A stretch of DNA of 64,000 nt from Hybos culiciformis (GCA_964007475.1 OZ023273.1:139163308-139227307), one strand, 5' to 3'. Shown: positions 34,801 through 44,595, numbered from the stretch's first letter. A program made the numbers and translations. Notes: generated by a model not told the origin, from the letters alone.

Positions 34801-36388
34801 ATGTAATTTAATTAATTCAAACTGTATTTTATATTTAAATTTAGAGTTGAGAAAATTTTCAGTAATTTTATTAATCAAACATTTTTATGTAATTTATATT
34901 ATATTGATATAAGAATATTTTTCAAGAATTCCTTAATTGTTTAAAATTTGATCAAACTGAAATTTATTTTTAATTTTAAGGTTTGAGAAAATTCTCAGGA
35001 ATTATACTAATCAACCTTTTTATGTAATTTATATTGTATTGATATAAGAATACTTTTTAAGAATATTTTTCAAGAACTCCTCAACTCATCATTAATGTAA
35101 GATTATTTTTTGTCGATACTCGCCACTAGTATTTTTTTATATACTACAGGGTTATTGTAAATTTTATTGTATCCAAATAATTTATTTGATAAGAACTCAT
35201 GTATATGTAAGTCATCCATTATAATTAGTTATTATTATTTTTAATTCGAATTATATACATTGTAATAAATGAAGGATCAATAAAAATAAAATAATAATAA
35301 TAAATAATAATATGGATTGGGTTGGTGACGAAATTCCTTATGCCAAAATTCTTTATCCAAAATAATTTTTCCAAAATTCACTATGGAAAAAAATTTTTGT
35401 GGACAAAATTCACTATGAACAAAATTCACCATGGACAAAATTCGCTATGGACAAAATTCATTAGGAACAAAATTCATTAGGGACAAAATTCTTTAAAAAA
35501 ATATTTTGGTGGAGGCTCTTCAGTCGGACAATTCTTTGTAAGTGATGTCGCAATTATTGAGCATTTAGTGCTTAATTTGTGACCATTAGTGCCACGAAAA
35601 CTAGAATTTGTGCTCGCTTGGTTTTTGAGAAACTTTGATTTTCGAATTTCGAACATGGGTCAAGGGGTATCTCTGGCCTGATTCGAATTTCCAAAAAAAA
35701 TAATGACGCTATCATTTAGTGCTTAATTTGTGCTTCTTTGTGCTACAAAAATTAGAATTTGTGCTCCTCAAAATTATGTAAAAACAATTTTTTTAGATTA
35801 GCCCAAAAATTCCTAAATTTGAGTCGAATTTTGGAAAAGTGCTTAATTTGTGCTTTAATTTGTGAATTTTGTCCCTAATGAATTTTGTCGTCCATAGTGA
35901 ATTTTGTCAATAGTGAATTTTAAAAAAGAATTATTTTCGAAAAAGAAGAATTTTGTCCATTTGAATTTTGGGATGAGGAATATCGTCACGATCCCATATG
36001 GATTTAAAAATAAAATAAAAGTGACAAGTAAACGAGATCTTTAAATGTTTCACCTTGTTTTTGGAATGTTGTAATTCTCATGAATTCTGTTATCAGAATC
36101 AATGCATTTTAATCGGAACTGAAATGAAATATAAATTTTGAAGAATTTGTGTAAATAGGTAGGTAATAAAATTCAGATTTAATTTTTTACCTTAAAAGCA
36201 TTCAACAATTCGGTTTGACAATTTTCACAAATTTTTAGTTCCATAAGTCGTACTGAAGTTATTTGAATAAATATTTTCATGTTTTCATCTTTTTCATCGT
36301 ACTTTTTGAATATTATTTTATCGTCTTCATCCTCTGATGCCATGCAGGCACGACATAGTTTGTCAAGAGTCATTTTAAAAATTTTCAA
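22850..36388 (-). CDS. ZAD C2H2 zinc-finger protein, copy B (15 exons, about 811 residues)
   Basis: Paralogue of ZNF-A with the same architecture and the same likely role as a nuclear DNA-binding regulator. Coding exons, 5' to 3': 36191-36388, 36054-36118, 31828-32178, 31198-31545, 30566-30913, 26430-26684, 26319-26376, 26097-26189, 25949-26042, 25783-25887, 25303-25386, 23500-23623, 23367-23427, 23079-23156, 22850-23023. The total of 2436 nt is divisible by three and splice phases match. It has a ZAD plus 14 C2H2 fingers, with three tandem-array exons where A has five. Two small deletions relative to A (24 nt in exon 2, 12 nt in exon 26097-26189) are both in frame. Two introns hold large insertions: a LINE plus a foldback-like element between exons 2 and 3, and an LTR element before exon 26430-26684. 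These could affect splicing, but no exon is broken. Confidence 0.88.
26711..27013 (-). repeat. 3' LTR
   Basis: A 303-bp repeat with one base difference from 30021-30323. It contains the last five codons and the stop of the gag-pol frame, which is unusual. Confidence 0.88.
26998..29433 (-). CDS. Gag-protease-truncated Pol polyprotein of the LTR element
   Basis: One uninterrupted 811-residue frame. Residues about 1-110 are rich in Leu/Glu/Lys and look like a coiled coil. A Gag-like region follows, then a CCHC zinc knuckle (CYKCNEMGHIARNC, near 310) and an aspartic protease active site (ALIDTGSSASF, near 362). Pol is then abruptly short. It resumes at the YMDD box of reverse transcriptase (near 544) with only the region just after it, passes to a reduced integrase zinc-binding region (VPDGMQKRI.., KKCIKCI) and ends with the integrase C-terminal region (KYSVGDKIAIKQ.., RYIGPYEI). 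The upstream RT palm, RNase H and the integrase catalytic core are missing. Every deletion keeps the frame. The protein cannot reverse transcribe or integrate by itself. The family is Ty3/gypsy-like. Confidence 0.85.
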   Translation of the reverse strand: MNRGEMAEVAELKELYAKAMEAIKELQEKTKAENDDKEFQDLMLKVEELELKGRTTKVKVEEDAKLLLEENIRLKVLQDEVAKLTIQEVELTDIKDKLLRFEMATTSATAAAEQKISISMRDIKEIFPKFSGSNELSVSKFFAEFEANALLVGWNEIQKYFFCKKLLISPAKEAVELARVSNFAELKVFLKSEFARNYSTLEMHKLLMKEKKRHTETTYEYVIRMQKIAEKGDVELKSLIECIVDGIPDDNARKAFLYEATTLKQLKDKLEIYEKKVKISSKSRSEYSNATVSNSDEESSKKINQSRQKVKCYKCNEMGHIARNCSQNTATNSTEMASPVRIAYDTPYNVSIELYNTKFTALIDTGSSASFIREDVFRMLENPPILEKTGRIFVGFGEVKSTSIGRFTTAVKINNELFDVEFYVMPANKLGIQAILGFDFLKNIELRIKPSGVELIKVYGPKDSENVDTVFRVKCAKQNDFEEICSEIPIHTEEIKQVSRIEESRIQTGIVFSDDIPVVMKPMKNEVMHDRVDKGLQDGISQRAYMDDILVPSKNQEENIEKLKITFDVAAKYDLELNWSKCKFSKTNIKYFGFILENSSVKPSKNKIVADCVADDVGQRIRENENNDEKLCASKQILLAKREFEDCGKENGVLVKVVDGKNVTVVPDGMQKRINSRIQNVRLKKVPEVIAKDFFMPNLEKMEKKCIKCILRAKKRGFYKKRKRANKYSVGDKIAIKQTQFARGAKLKKRYIGPYEITKVNGNDRYEMIRYGYYDGDGPIRTSSSADLMKPWMPEDSSGSDEELDGRVELG
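29810..30020 (-). repeat. Tandem repeat in the leader, last unit overlapping the primer binding site
   Basis: Five to six degenerate units of 35-40 bp on the plus strand carry TTATCCCGGTTAAATCTCT. The final unit (ATCCCGGTTGAGTCCCC) is the one directly beside the 5' LTR, where the primer binding site is expected. Confidence 0.75.
30021..30323 (-). repeat. 5' LTR
   Basis: A 303-bp repeat matching 26711-27013 with one difference. It would carry the promoter of the element, reading on the minus strand. Confidence 0.88.
30566..32178 (-). repeat. Tandem array of three zinc-finger exons, period about 632 bp (ZNF-B)
   Basis: Exons 31828-32178 (351 nt, with the HYKGSH form), 31198-31545 and 30566-30913 (348 nt each) match the five-exon array of ZNF-A. 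The last one shares with the A exon at 15539-15886 both a Lys (NESKIII) and the adjoining intron sequence ACGTAAAATAATTTTTGATG. The correspondence is therefore not simply by order. All are phase 2 at both ends. Confidence 0.92.
32484..34625 (+). pseudogene. LINE reverse transcriptase, 5' truncated, one premature stop
   Basis: The frame runs from the insertion point to a stop at 34623-34625 and is broken once, by a TAA at 32700-32702. The codons on either side are in the same frame. Visible RT features: LYKKGN and YRPISLLP (near 33195-33250), FGFREKKST, LDMTKAFDLVDH with the first catalytic Asp, LGVPQGSVLGP, and AFADDISLAY with the catalytic FADD box. The C-terminal part has the SYKLLGIWID and LQYGLTCWGG motifs usual in LINE ORF2. 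The N-terminal endonuclease is lost. Apart from the one stop the frame is well kept, so the copy is fairly young but dead. Confidence 0.88.
32484..35309 (+). mobile_element. 5'-truncated non-LTR retrotransposon (LINE)
   Basis: An insertion absent from the same intron of ZNF-A (near 17485). It starts inside coding sequence, has a reverse-transcriptase frame, a 0.6 kb 3' UTR, and ends in an A-rich tail (CAATAAAAATAAAATAATAA). The missing 5' part would have carried the endonuclease. It lies antisense to ZNF-B. The domain order fits the Jockey/CR1 group of LINEs, but the clade is not certain. Confidence 0.85.
35317..35996. mobile_element. Foldback-like element of a second family (GACAAAATTC repeats)
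   Basis: A 680-bp insertion next to the LINE tail. It is flanked by a 7-bp direct repeat ATATGGA (35310-35316, 35997-36003), and the single-copy sequence is seen in ZNF-A (17483-17492). Ends are TTGGGTTGGTGACGAAATTC and, inverted, GGGATCGTGACGATATTCC. Inside each end are tandem copies of a CTATGGACAAAATTC-type unit, in opposite orientation in the two arms. The middle repeats GTGCTTAATTTGTG. No coding sequence. Confidence 0.75.
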
Positions 36389-36660
36389 AACAATATATAG
36401 ATGGATAGTCTAAATGTTTATAAATTATTTTGCAAAAAAATCAAAATAAATTTGTAATAAATTTTAATCGATTGCGTAAAAATTCAAATCCACCACACCG
36501 ATAAAATCACCACTACAGAAAAATGTAAACAAACCCATAAGAAAAAACGAAAAAACCCTGCTATAGGTTAATTTTTAATAAGGTAAGCTCATGGTCGTGT
36601 GTAGAATGAAAACAAAAAATTCTACTTTTTGAAGGCACTCTTAAATTATGTACAAATATA
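36389..36660 (-). promoter_or_regulatory. 5' flank of ZNF-B
   Basis: Shared with the other two copies up to about 36658, where similarity stops at the point at which foldback elements begin in the other two. The 3' end of the F-box gene (stop at 36756) is only about 370 bases from the ZNF-B ATG, so the promoter must be compact or overlap that gene's 3' UTR. Confidence 0.5.
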
Positions 36661-36755
36661 AGAACTTTTATTTTAAATAAAATATGATTTAAATTAAACA
36701 TACTAATATAATAAAATAAATATAAAATTTGTATTTTTTTAAAATAAGTTAATCT

Positions 36756-38155
36756 CTAATATTTAGGATCGATTCTAGGAAGAATGATGTGAAAATTCTG
36801 TTTACATTGCTTGAAGGCCAGAGACTAAAAAGTAAAAGTTAATACATATAGTTAATAGTTATAATATAAGTATATATATTTTTTTTTTTGAAACCTTAAA
36901 TTACCTGTGAAATTTCTTGTCTTATGGATTCCTCAATTGTAATAGATAAGTAAAATTTTTTTAATCCAATTTTAAATTTATCATTTAATATTTCAATGGA
37001 TTTAATTATAATATCATATGTTGGAGATTCATATGATTTTATTATCAATTTTTCTAATTGATTAACATTTTTAAAAAAATCTATAAAATTATCATCTAAT
37101 AAATTTTTTTCAGTTTTTAATATTAAAATTTTTAATGAATTCATTTTATTTATATATAACCATAAATTGGAACCGTCTTCATAAACGCTTCCCTCCAATT
37201 CAAGTTTATTCAAATTGTCTAGTTGATAAATGGCTTCAAAATAAAATCTATTCATAGAATTCGAAGGTATGAATATTTTAAATGATTCCAATTGCTTAGA
37301 TTTTGTAATAAGCATTTCATGTAATATGTTTAAAATTGCATTTTTATCTGATGGTTCTTCAAGTGATAAATTTTTTAATTCAGGCAAATAAGTTATATAA
37401 CATGGGCTATTATAATTTCCAGCTGTCATTATTAATGTATTTAAATTCATTAATAATCTAACCATTAAAGCATAATTTCTTCTATCTAATAATTTACATG
37501 AAGTTATATTTAAGAATTTCAAATAAGATGAATTTTCACATAACGCTTCAAAATAGTCCGGTTCAAATGAAGTATTTTGGATGTCTAGAAATTTTAGATT
37601 AGAGAAATTATTAAAATATTCACCTAATATTTCAGAATGACCAGCAATATTAATTTTAGTTATTTTGCATTGAAGATTAGGAAAATCTTTTAATAATCTG
37701 AACACATGCGTAAGTTTTTCTTTTATATTGCTATAATCTAATTGAATCTCCTTAAGCAGGGGAAAAATTTCTAAACACTGAAAATGAACTTCAGTTAACT
37801 CATGTGTTGTAATAATTAATGTCTTAATTTCTGGACAATGAAAGCTTATTGTTGCCACAAATTGGTCAAATGAATTTACATTTTTTATTTGGTCAATACG
37901 AAGTTGCCCAGTTTTCGGATTAAGAGAACTAAGTGAGAAAAATATTTGCTCTGGAGTTAATTTATTGTCATTCGCTTCATCATATACTAAAGATGTACAA
38001 GTTTTATGAAATCGTATTAATAAATCCTTAAATCTTTTTCCACATGTAGACAATGCGATTTGGTCGAAGATCGGTAGAAAATTAAAAATATGAAGTAAAC
38101 AATAATCATTCAGATCTGATATTGATGTTAAGACAGGCGCACAAGGTTCTCCCAT
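36756..38155 (-). CDS. F-box protein with leucine-rich repeat-like region (2 exons, 439 residues)
   Basis: Probably a substrate adaptor of an SCF ubiquitin ligase. The N-terminus carries an F-box (about residues 12-50: LNDYCLLHIFNFLPIFDQI.., then CGKRFKDLL), which binds Skp1 in known family members. The rest is a series of Leu/Ile/Asn-rich segments (LKFLDIQNTSF, LKFLNITSCKL, LNTLIMTAG, LKNLSLEEPS, LNKLELEGS, LKILILKTE) consistent with irregular leucine-rich repeats that bind a substrate. Exon 1 is 36905-38155. Reading on past 36905 gives a stop after two codons, but the sequence there is a donor (CAG|GTAATT). An acceptor (ACTTTTTAG) lies 80 bases on and opens a phase-matched exon at 36756-36824 adding 22 residues beginning SLAFKQCKQNF. 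The substrate is unknown. Confidence 0.82.
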
Positions 38156-39200
38156 TTCAATAAATAAAAATAATGAAAAAGACCTGAAATTATATTATGT
38201 TATGATCATAATCACCACTTTGTAATATCTTTGTTCATATAAAAAAAATATTTTTTACACATAATTGTTAAAAAAAATCATTAAAGAAACATATTTGAAG
38301 TGATAGAGTATATTAACAGATTTCCTTTATTTAATTAAAATATCAATGCCTCGATGAAATATTATTTTCTCATCAATTACAGTGTAGTCAGACAAAATAT
38401 AAACACAAATTAATTTTTATTAAACACTTAAATATTGATTTTATTCTACTTACAAAATACTTTTAAACCTTAATAATAATTTAAATAAAAATAAAAAAAC
38501 TAATTTCTAATGATAATTTAATATTTTAAAACATGCATATTACACCAGTTCGATAAGTCAATTGACAAGTCAATTTTTATTTTTTAATTATGTTTAAAAA
38601 TAAAGTTTTAACAACAATTAAATACTTAAGATAATAAATTTATAATGGTACGTACACATTAATTGGATAAATTTTTAAAACATGACATGTCATTTTTAAT
38701 AACATTATTATTATCAATAAAATTTCAATATTAAACAAAAATTGATTTAAAATTAGATAAATAACATTCTTCAAATATGAACTACAAAAAAAACTCCGAT
38801 GGATGGTTAAAAAAAAAATAATTTGGAATATATGCCTTGAGCTTTGAATTATATAAAATCATTGTTAAATATTATTCATTCATTCTTGGTAATTTTTTTT
38901 TTTTTTACAGTTTTTATGTGTTATTTAGTTCTATACCAAATTTTTTATTCATTTGGACATGAAACTATCAAATAGTCCGAACAAATATTCTCAGGGGTAT
39001 TATATTATATTTTCTACATTATTATCTTGAGGTAGTTCTAAGTAGTTTTCTAGCCTCACAGTATTTACGTTTTTATATGCACGCAAATTAAATTTTGGGA
39101 ATTTAATTCAACAAAATCCAATTGAAAAAAATTGAATTACCAACGATAAGGCTCGCAAGTTTTTGGAAAACAATTTATAAACAAAAACATAATAATTAAC
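38156..39200. other. Intergenic, no gene recognised
   Basis: A/T-rich sequence between the F-box gene and the TMEM222 gene, containing the promoter of the former and the 3' UTR of the latter. No repeats or conserved elements stood out. Confidence 0.5.
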
Positions 39201-39737
39201 TTATAAATAAATCGCTAAAATAGCTGAAACTGTTATTACAATTAAAAATGGAAGCCATGTTTTAATAGCACCCCATATTCCGACATATTTCGCACAAAAA
39301 AAAGTCCACCCAGCTAAAATAATCATATTCCAATTTTGACGATTTTTATATCGCATATTGGTGAGAGCCATAGCAACATGTGAATGACAATTATCAAAAA
39401 ATAAATTATGCATTCGAGTTCCATAAACTACAGAAGCCTTAGTAACGCATTCATCCCATTCCATTGTGCCACCACTAACATATAATGGATTCAAAATTAA
39501 ATAACGTGTCGGTCGACCAAAAGCCATATTATCTTCACTAACATAATAGGGTCCGGCAAAATCTCTAATCACACCATTTGACATACAAATTCCCATATGA
39601 CCAATAAATGGAAAAAACCACGTCAATACCGGTATCGGAGTCCATACAATCCCGAAAGGGAATTTATCCGTTTGAAAATTAATTTCAGCTTGTGTTGCTG
39701 GCATTTCTTCGTCTCCTGACGATGAAAGAGATTCCAT
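39201..39737 (-). CDS. TMEM222: TMEM222 orthologue (DUF778/RTE1-like membrane protein), 178 residues
   Basis: A small, highly conserved eukaryotic membrane protein of poorly known function; plant RTE1 relatives act at the Golgi/ER on the ethylene receptor. The conserved block FPFGIVWTPIPVLTWFFPFI followed by GHMGICMSNGVIRDFAGPYY is diagnostic. So are SEDNMAFG, RMHNLFFDNCHSHVA and NWNMI. The Cys/His motif NCHSHVA is typical of this family. Two hydrophobic segments lie near the C-terminus (about residues 136-178). The N-terminus is acidic and poorly conserved, as expected. The coding part is a single exon. Upstream bases TTAGTGA put stops before the ATG, and a CAG acceptor just upstream suggests an intron in the 5' UTR. 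At 178 residues it is somewhat shorter than the human protein, with the difference in the N-terminus. Confidence 0.93.
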   Translation of the reverse strand: MESLSSSGDEEMPATQAEINFQTDKFPFGIVWTPIPVLTWFFPFIGHMGICMSNGVIRDFAGPYYVSEDNMAFGRPTRYLILNPLYVSGGTMEWDECVTKASVVYGTRMHNLFFDNCHSHVAMALTNMRYKNRQNWNMIILAGWTFFCAKYVGIWGAIKTWLPFLIVITVSAILAIYL

Positions 39738-40640
39738 TCACTAACTGCGCAAAATAAACAATTTCTTAGGAATTGTAATTCTCTCAAACCACTTCAATTA
39801 TGTTTCTTTACAAATTTTTTTTTTTTTTTAATTTATTAAAGATAATTATTTATCTTCTTCTTTTTGGATTAAAAAAAAATTAACCTGTGTTATAGTTTTG
39901 TTGGTTGTTATATATTTATATTAGTCAATTTTTTGCCCAATCAACTTATGGTTGAGACTGCAATTTAGGTAAATCTAAAAGTATACAAAAGAAATATAAA
40001 ATTTTACCAAATTTGGTTATAAAATTATATGCAGGTATGACGCTCGCTAAAAAAGGCCGGTAATGTATCAATTATCAAATTCATGTTAACAAATATCAAT
40101 TCCTGGTTAAATATATTTCATTTTTTTTTTATTTTAATTAAATTTTAGCAAATACCCGTATCCACTACATTTTATTGAAATATCCTTTATAGTTTTTTTC
40201 CTTACCCTTCAGGATATACGTACACGTTCCAATCTTTGAGAAACAAACTAAACTTAAGTGGAAGTGCCTCCTTCCTATAGTATAAGTTAACAAATCAACT
40301 CTATTACCTTTTTAATCCAATTTATAAAAAAAAAATTGGATATCGTTCCCGTATTATTTATTTTTATTTATTTTGTTGAAAATAATTATTTTGTTTGTTT
40401 TTGTTTTGATTGAAAGAAACAAGAAACTAGTAGAACAATATTGAATAAAAAATCAATTATATTATATTTCGTATCTTTGACATTTTGCTTTTGGTTAAAA
40501 AAAAGAACGGTGCCAGATTACAAACATAAATGTCTAAGCTAAGGCAGCTAAGGACTTAATTGACTTTAAACAAATCGGTATAAGTGGTATTTAATATTAA
40601 TCGATTCGATTTTATTAAAGTTAATAAAAGTAGAAGTGTT
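39738..40640. other. Intergenic, no gene recognised
   Basis: A/T-rich flank upstream of the TMEM222 gene. It should contain that gene's promoter and 5' UTR exon. Nothing else was identified. Confidence 0.4.
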
Positions 40641-42805
40641 CGTAATCAATGTTCCCTCTAATTTTTTTAAAAGCTGGGCAAAAATGAACTTGCTTGCGCG
40701 CATTATTTGTAATTTATTCTTATTGCGCCAAAATTAAAAACGGAGAGTAGTGAAAGAAAAATTAGGAAAAAAAAAAAATTAAAATTTGGTACATGAAGAA
40801 AAATTAGGAAAAATCATAGGAACTAGAATTATATATATATATATATATGGAAAAACACTTCTAGGAAAAATGTATTGAAATTGTTGTTGTGAATGAAAAA
40901 AAAAAAACTAAAAAAAAATTTTTTTATTTGTCTAAAAAGGGTATATGTAAGCTTCAATTTATTAAAATATACAGCCGACTATATTATTTAATTGCTTACA
41001 ATTAATGACTCGCTCATCGCGCCGTTATTCGAGCCGTTCTTCGCGCCGCGCCAATCACAGAAAATATGGCTCTCGTTATTTTTAAATGCTATTTGAACAT
41101 AACGGTAAATAAATCATGGAAATCTAAATTTTCGAAGTCAAAAATTAATTGTTTCGCGAAATCAAACTGGATGTAAGGCATTTATTATTGCAATGCCAAA
41201 TTTTGTTGAAATTTTCAAATTTTATGTACAAGAAAAAAAGGAGTTAAAGTACATCCTTACACATAATTTTTCGCAGGACTATCTAGAGACAGACTTATTT
41301 TTCAAAAATTAGGCAGCGGGGAGGAAGCAACGATAATCCAACTGCAAGTCAATTTGAAAATGCGTTCAAAAAATTGCTTGTTAGAAATGAAAGCGAAGCT
41401 TCAATTTCAGCAATTTCTAAAGAATTAAATCCACCAAAAATTTTAACAGTGCCAAAATATCAAAAAAAGTGAAATTTAATTCTAAAATTATTTATGAACT
41501 TCAGATTTTTGAAAATTCATATCAAAAAAAATAAATTTATTTATATTTTTTCTAGAACCGTCAAATTTTTTCCACTTCTAAAGTGCGAACGGTAGTTTCA
41601 GAAAGTGGAAATTTCCACTTATTTATCCGGATAAATGTTGAAGTGCGAACAAGGTATTACGCTCCAAAAATGAGTTATTTCAAAAAAATATTTTTTTTTA
41701 AATTTCAAATTTTATTTTAAATAATTTAGATTTTGACAGAATTTTATTAACTTTTAAAAATCTTCCACGAATTTTAAATGATTCCGAGAATTATAAATTA
41801 TTAGTTATCAAAGCCTTTATTAAAATTTATACGAATTTAAAATTATTTAATGAAGCTAAAATAAAAAATATTGAACTTCATAAAAATGATTCAAGACATC
41901 GTTATTTGAAGATGTCTCATTTCAAAAACGAATAATGTTAGATTTTTGTTCGTTATGTGTGTTTTATTTTCAAAGTTTTTTAATTTCTTACAAAAAAAAA
42001 ATTTAAATTATTCTTCGCTAAGATTTTATGAGTCACAGTTTTATCGGCTAACTAGTCTTACTTGTATGAATAAAATTCAATAAAATATTGCGACGTACTT
42101 CCACCCTTTCTATCCAAATTTTTTTTTTTTATTATTATTATTTTTTTTTTCATAGCTAATTAGAAAGTGTTTTTCCATAGTTCTAGTCCTAAGGGAAAAA
42201 TGGAAACGATTAAACAAACAAACTTCGTAACAAAAAATTTATTGGCCTCCTACCCAGCGACCTTCTCCTTGTGAGGACTTGAAATTTGGTATATAAAAAG
42301 ACGAAATGTTAAACACACAAATTTCGAAAAAAAAGGTTTATACCAACAGAAAATCAATAAAAGAAACTTATAATGTATACCTCGATCACTCCGAAAGAAA
42401 CAAAAATAGATACCAAAACATACCAAAATTTGTATTATAAAAAATATATAAAATTCAGATGTTACTTTGTAGTTATAAATAATAATATTATACAATAAAA
42501 ACAAATTCAAAATCTTATTTTAAATTTAAATATTCACGACGATTTATTTGGTTTTTCCAATATAAATAAATTTCATTTAAATCGAAATTAGTTCCATCTA
42601 AAATATTCGTCTGAATAAAATCGAGAAAAAAAATCGTATAGTAGAAACGAAACGATTTTCCAGCAAAAAATTTATGACTGATAAATGAAAATTCAAAATT
42701 TTATTTGTGAATTTTAAATTTTTTTAATAAAATATCTTTATTATTACGTTAAATTTTGTCTGCGCGCAAAATAAATGATCTGCGCGCAAGTAAAAAAAGG
42801 GTGAT
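40641..42805 (+). mobile_element. Decayed DNA transposon, probably P-element/THAP9-like
   Basis: Two fragments of a transposase-like frame (41255-41472 and 41717-41935) lie between inverted sequences. An inner pair sits around 40824-40866 and 42150-42205 (GGAACTAGAA..TATGGAAAAACACTT versus its inverse). A possible outer pair has CTTGCTTGCGCGCA near 40690 and TGCGCGCAAGT near 42780. Exact ends and target duplication could not be fixed. A (TA)n microsatellite lies at 40829-40848. Confidence 0.4.
41255..41935 (+). pseudogene. P-element/THAP9-like transposase fragment, frameshifted
   Basis: The first piece reads FSQDYLE, then after a one-base insertion near 41318 it reads IRQRGGSNDNPTASQF and continues to a stop at 41472. 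The combination of an FSQD.LE box and a following GG.NDNPT box is characteristic of the C-terminal part of P-element and THAP9 transposases. A second open stretch (41717-41935) reads LPRILNDSENYKLLVIKAF, continues with IKIYTNL and ends in a basic tail. The N-terminal THAP domain and most of the catalytic region are not visible. It is dead. Confidence 0.5.
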
Positions 42806-43896
42806 TGTCCCGGAATTTAAGAAATGCAAATTGATTAATTCCCGTCATCCGATCGAGATAAAATTTTGCACATCGACTTCTAGTCGGTGACAATGCATTA
42901 TAGCACAATCATATTCAACAATCAGTGTTAAGTGTAATAAGATATTTATACTAACCTTTAAACTCTAGTGCTGTTGACATATTTTTCCCAAAAGTCTTGC
43001 AAACCAGTTTGAAAATATGAAATCGTGTTGATATTTTGTTTGAGTGGCTGCTACAAGTTGATCGATAAGTTAAAATTGTGTGCAGTAGTTATTTAATAAC
43101 AATAAATTTATAAGTCCATTGTAATTTTTTGTGCTATGAAAAAGACCTACAACAAAGGTCGAAACGTTGCAACTTAAATGTAAAAAACAGCTAAACATTA
43201 ATAAATAAAAAAAATGTCCGATTAAATTGGTCGTTTAATTTACAACCAGACGTTAACCAAAACCAAAAAAATAATACTCTATTTTTATCTATTTTAATAT
43301 GAAATTTCATTCTCACTCCACTATTCCACTATTCGATTATAGTAGTTCATAATAGCTAACTCATTATGCTCATTATGATACATTATGATACACTACGTAC
43401 TACGTAATTAAATTCTAAAATTATTAATGTTTCTTTCCTGAAATAGCATCTAATACTAATATTTTTACCTATAAAAGTTATCCAGCCTTTAAACTGAAAA
43501 CTTATATCTCCTTAATTCCATATACAAAAATGTTAAATTTTAATTTTTAATATTATCATTCATTAGTAATACTAGGATTTGGAAAGAGAACATATGATTT
43601 CTATAAATAATTAACAACAAAAGAATACTTATGAATAAATTTTTCTGGACTTTTAAGTTTGATATTGGAATATTAATAGTTATATTATACGAAATCTTTT
43701 TTATTGCTTCGAATTTCTATAGAAATAATATAAGATCTCCGCAAAATAAATTAAATATATTAATAATTATGTGTAAATATTATAAATTGTTTACAAAAAT
43801 GAGATATTTGGATCGATTAAATTAAAACATTGTTTCATTGAACTTTGATATTTGTGAGTAATAATAAATTTAATTAAAATTAAGTGTTAATGTTAT
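42806..43896. other. Intergenic with a degenerate hammerhead-like motif
   Basis: No gene was recognised. At 43131-43170 a short stem GACC / GGTC is followed directly by GAAACGTTGC. This resembles the stem II plus GAAAC box of minimal hammerhead ribozymes carried by Penelope-like elements. The 5' CUGAUGA box is poorly matched, so an active ribozyme is unlikely. The small open frame at 43631-43825 is A/T-rich and unsupported. Confidence 0.3.
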
Positions 43897-44595
43897 CAGA
43901 GGCGCGTTATGACATTATGGTGCCCTAGGCAATTAAAATTTTTCTACATTAAAATTTACATGAACTAATAAACAATTTTAATATAATAAGGAATGCTTTC
44001 TTTACTTCATATACATATATTTCTTTATTGATTTATGTAACCAAATTATAAATAATGAATAGAAAAAGAATTGAAAAAAATTAAAATAAAATAATTAAAT
44101 AATTAAAAATGAATAAAAAAATTCAATTATACACTTAGAGCTGGAGTGGCCCACCAAGCTAGCGGAGTTTCCAGATGGGCAGTGCCAAAATCCGTTGTCT
44201 GAAATTTGAATGTTTCTTTTAACCCAGCCTGTTAACTTTTTTTTAAGAGTAGAAAATTTTTCTATATATAAAAATTTTGATTTCCCGGTCCTAAATTATT
44301 CCCAGTCACAACGATACTTTTCTCACTTTATGCTCCACAAATTCATCAATAAATCAACAAAATTAATTTTTCTTGTGCTCCCTTTCAATACATACTAAAA
44401 TTTGAATATACAAAATAATCTTATGTGACTTGTCACAATCTAAGATTTTTCTGTTTTAAAAGAGTTAAAGGTAGCAGACAACTGAAAATTAGTTTAAAGT
44501 ATTACATGTAAAAAAATTATTTAGTATTTTGGTGCCCCCCAAATCATGGTGCCCTAGGCAATTGCCTACTTTGCCTACGGTGTAACGCGCCGCTG
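43897..44595. mobile_element. hAT-type MITE with 8-bp target duplication
   Basis: A 699-bp element flanked on both sides by AATGTTAT (43889-43896 and 44596-44603). Ends are CAGAGGCGCGTTATGAC and, inverted, CAGCGGCGCGTTACACC. Subterminal inverted motifs TGGTGCCCTAGGCAATT occur in both arms. An 8-bp duplication and CAG..CTG ends are the hallmarks of hAT elements. No transposase is encoded. Confidence 0.9.

Noticed and set aside
42250..42510. Minus-strand hydrophobic frame of 86 codons
   Set aside because: It overlaps the decayed DNA transposon and has no supporting features.
43131..43170. Active hammerhead ribozyme
   Set aside because: The 5' catalytic box is too degenerate, so only a fossil motif is reported.
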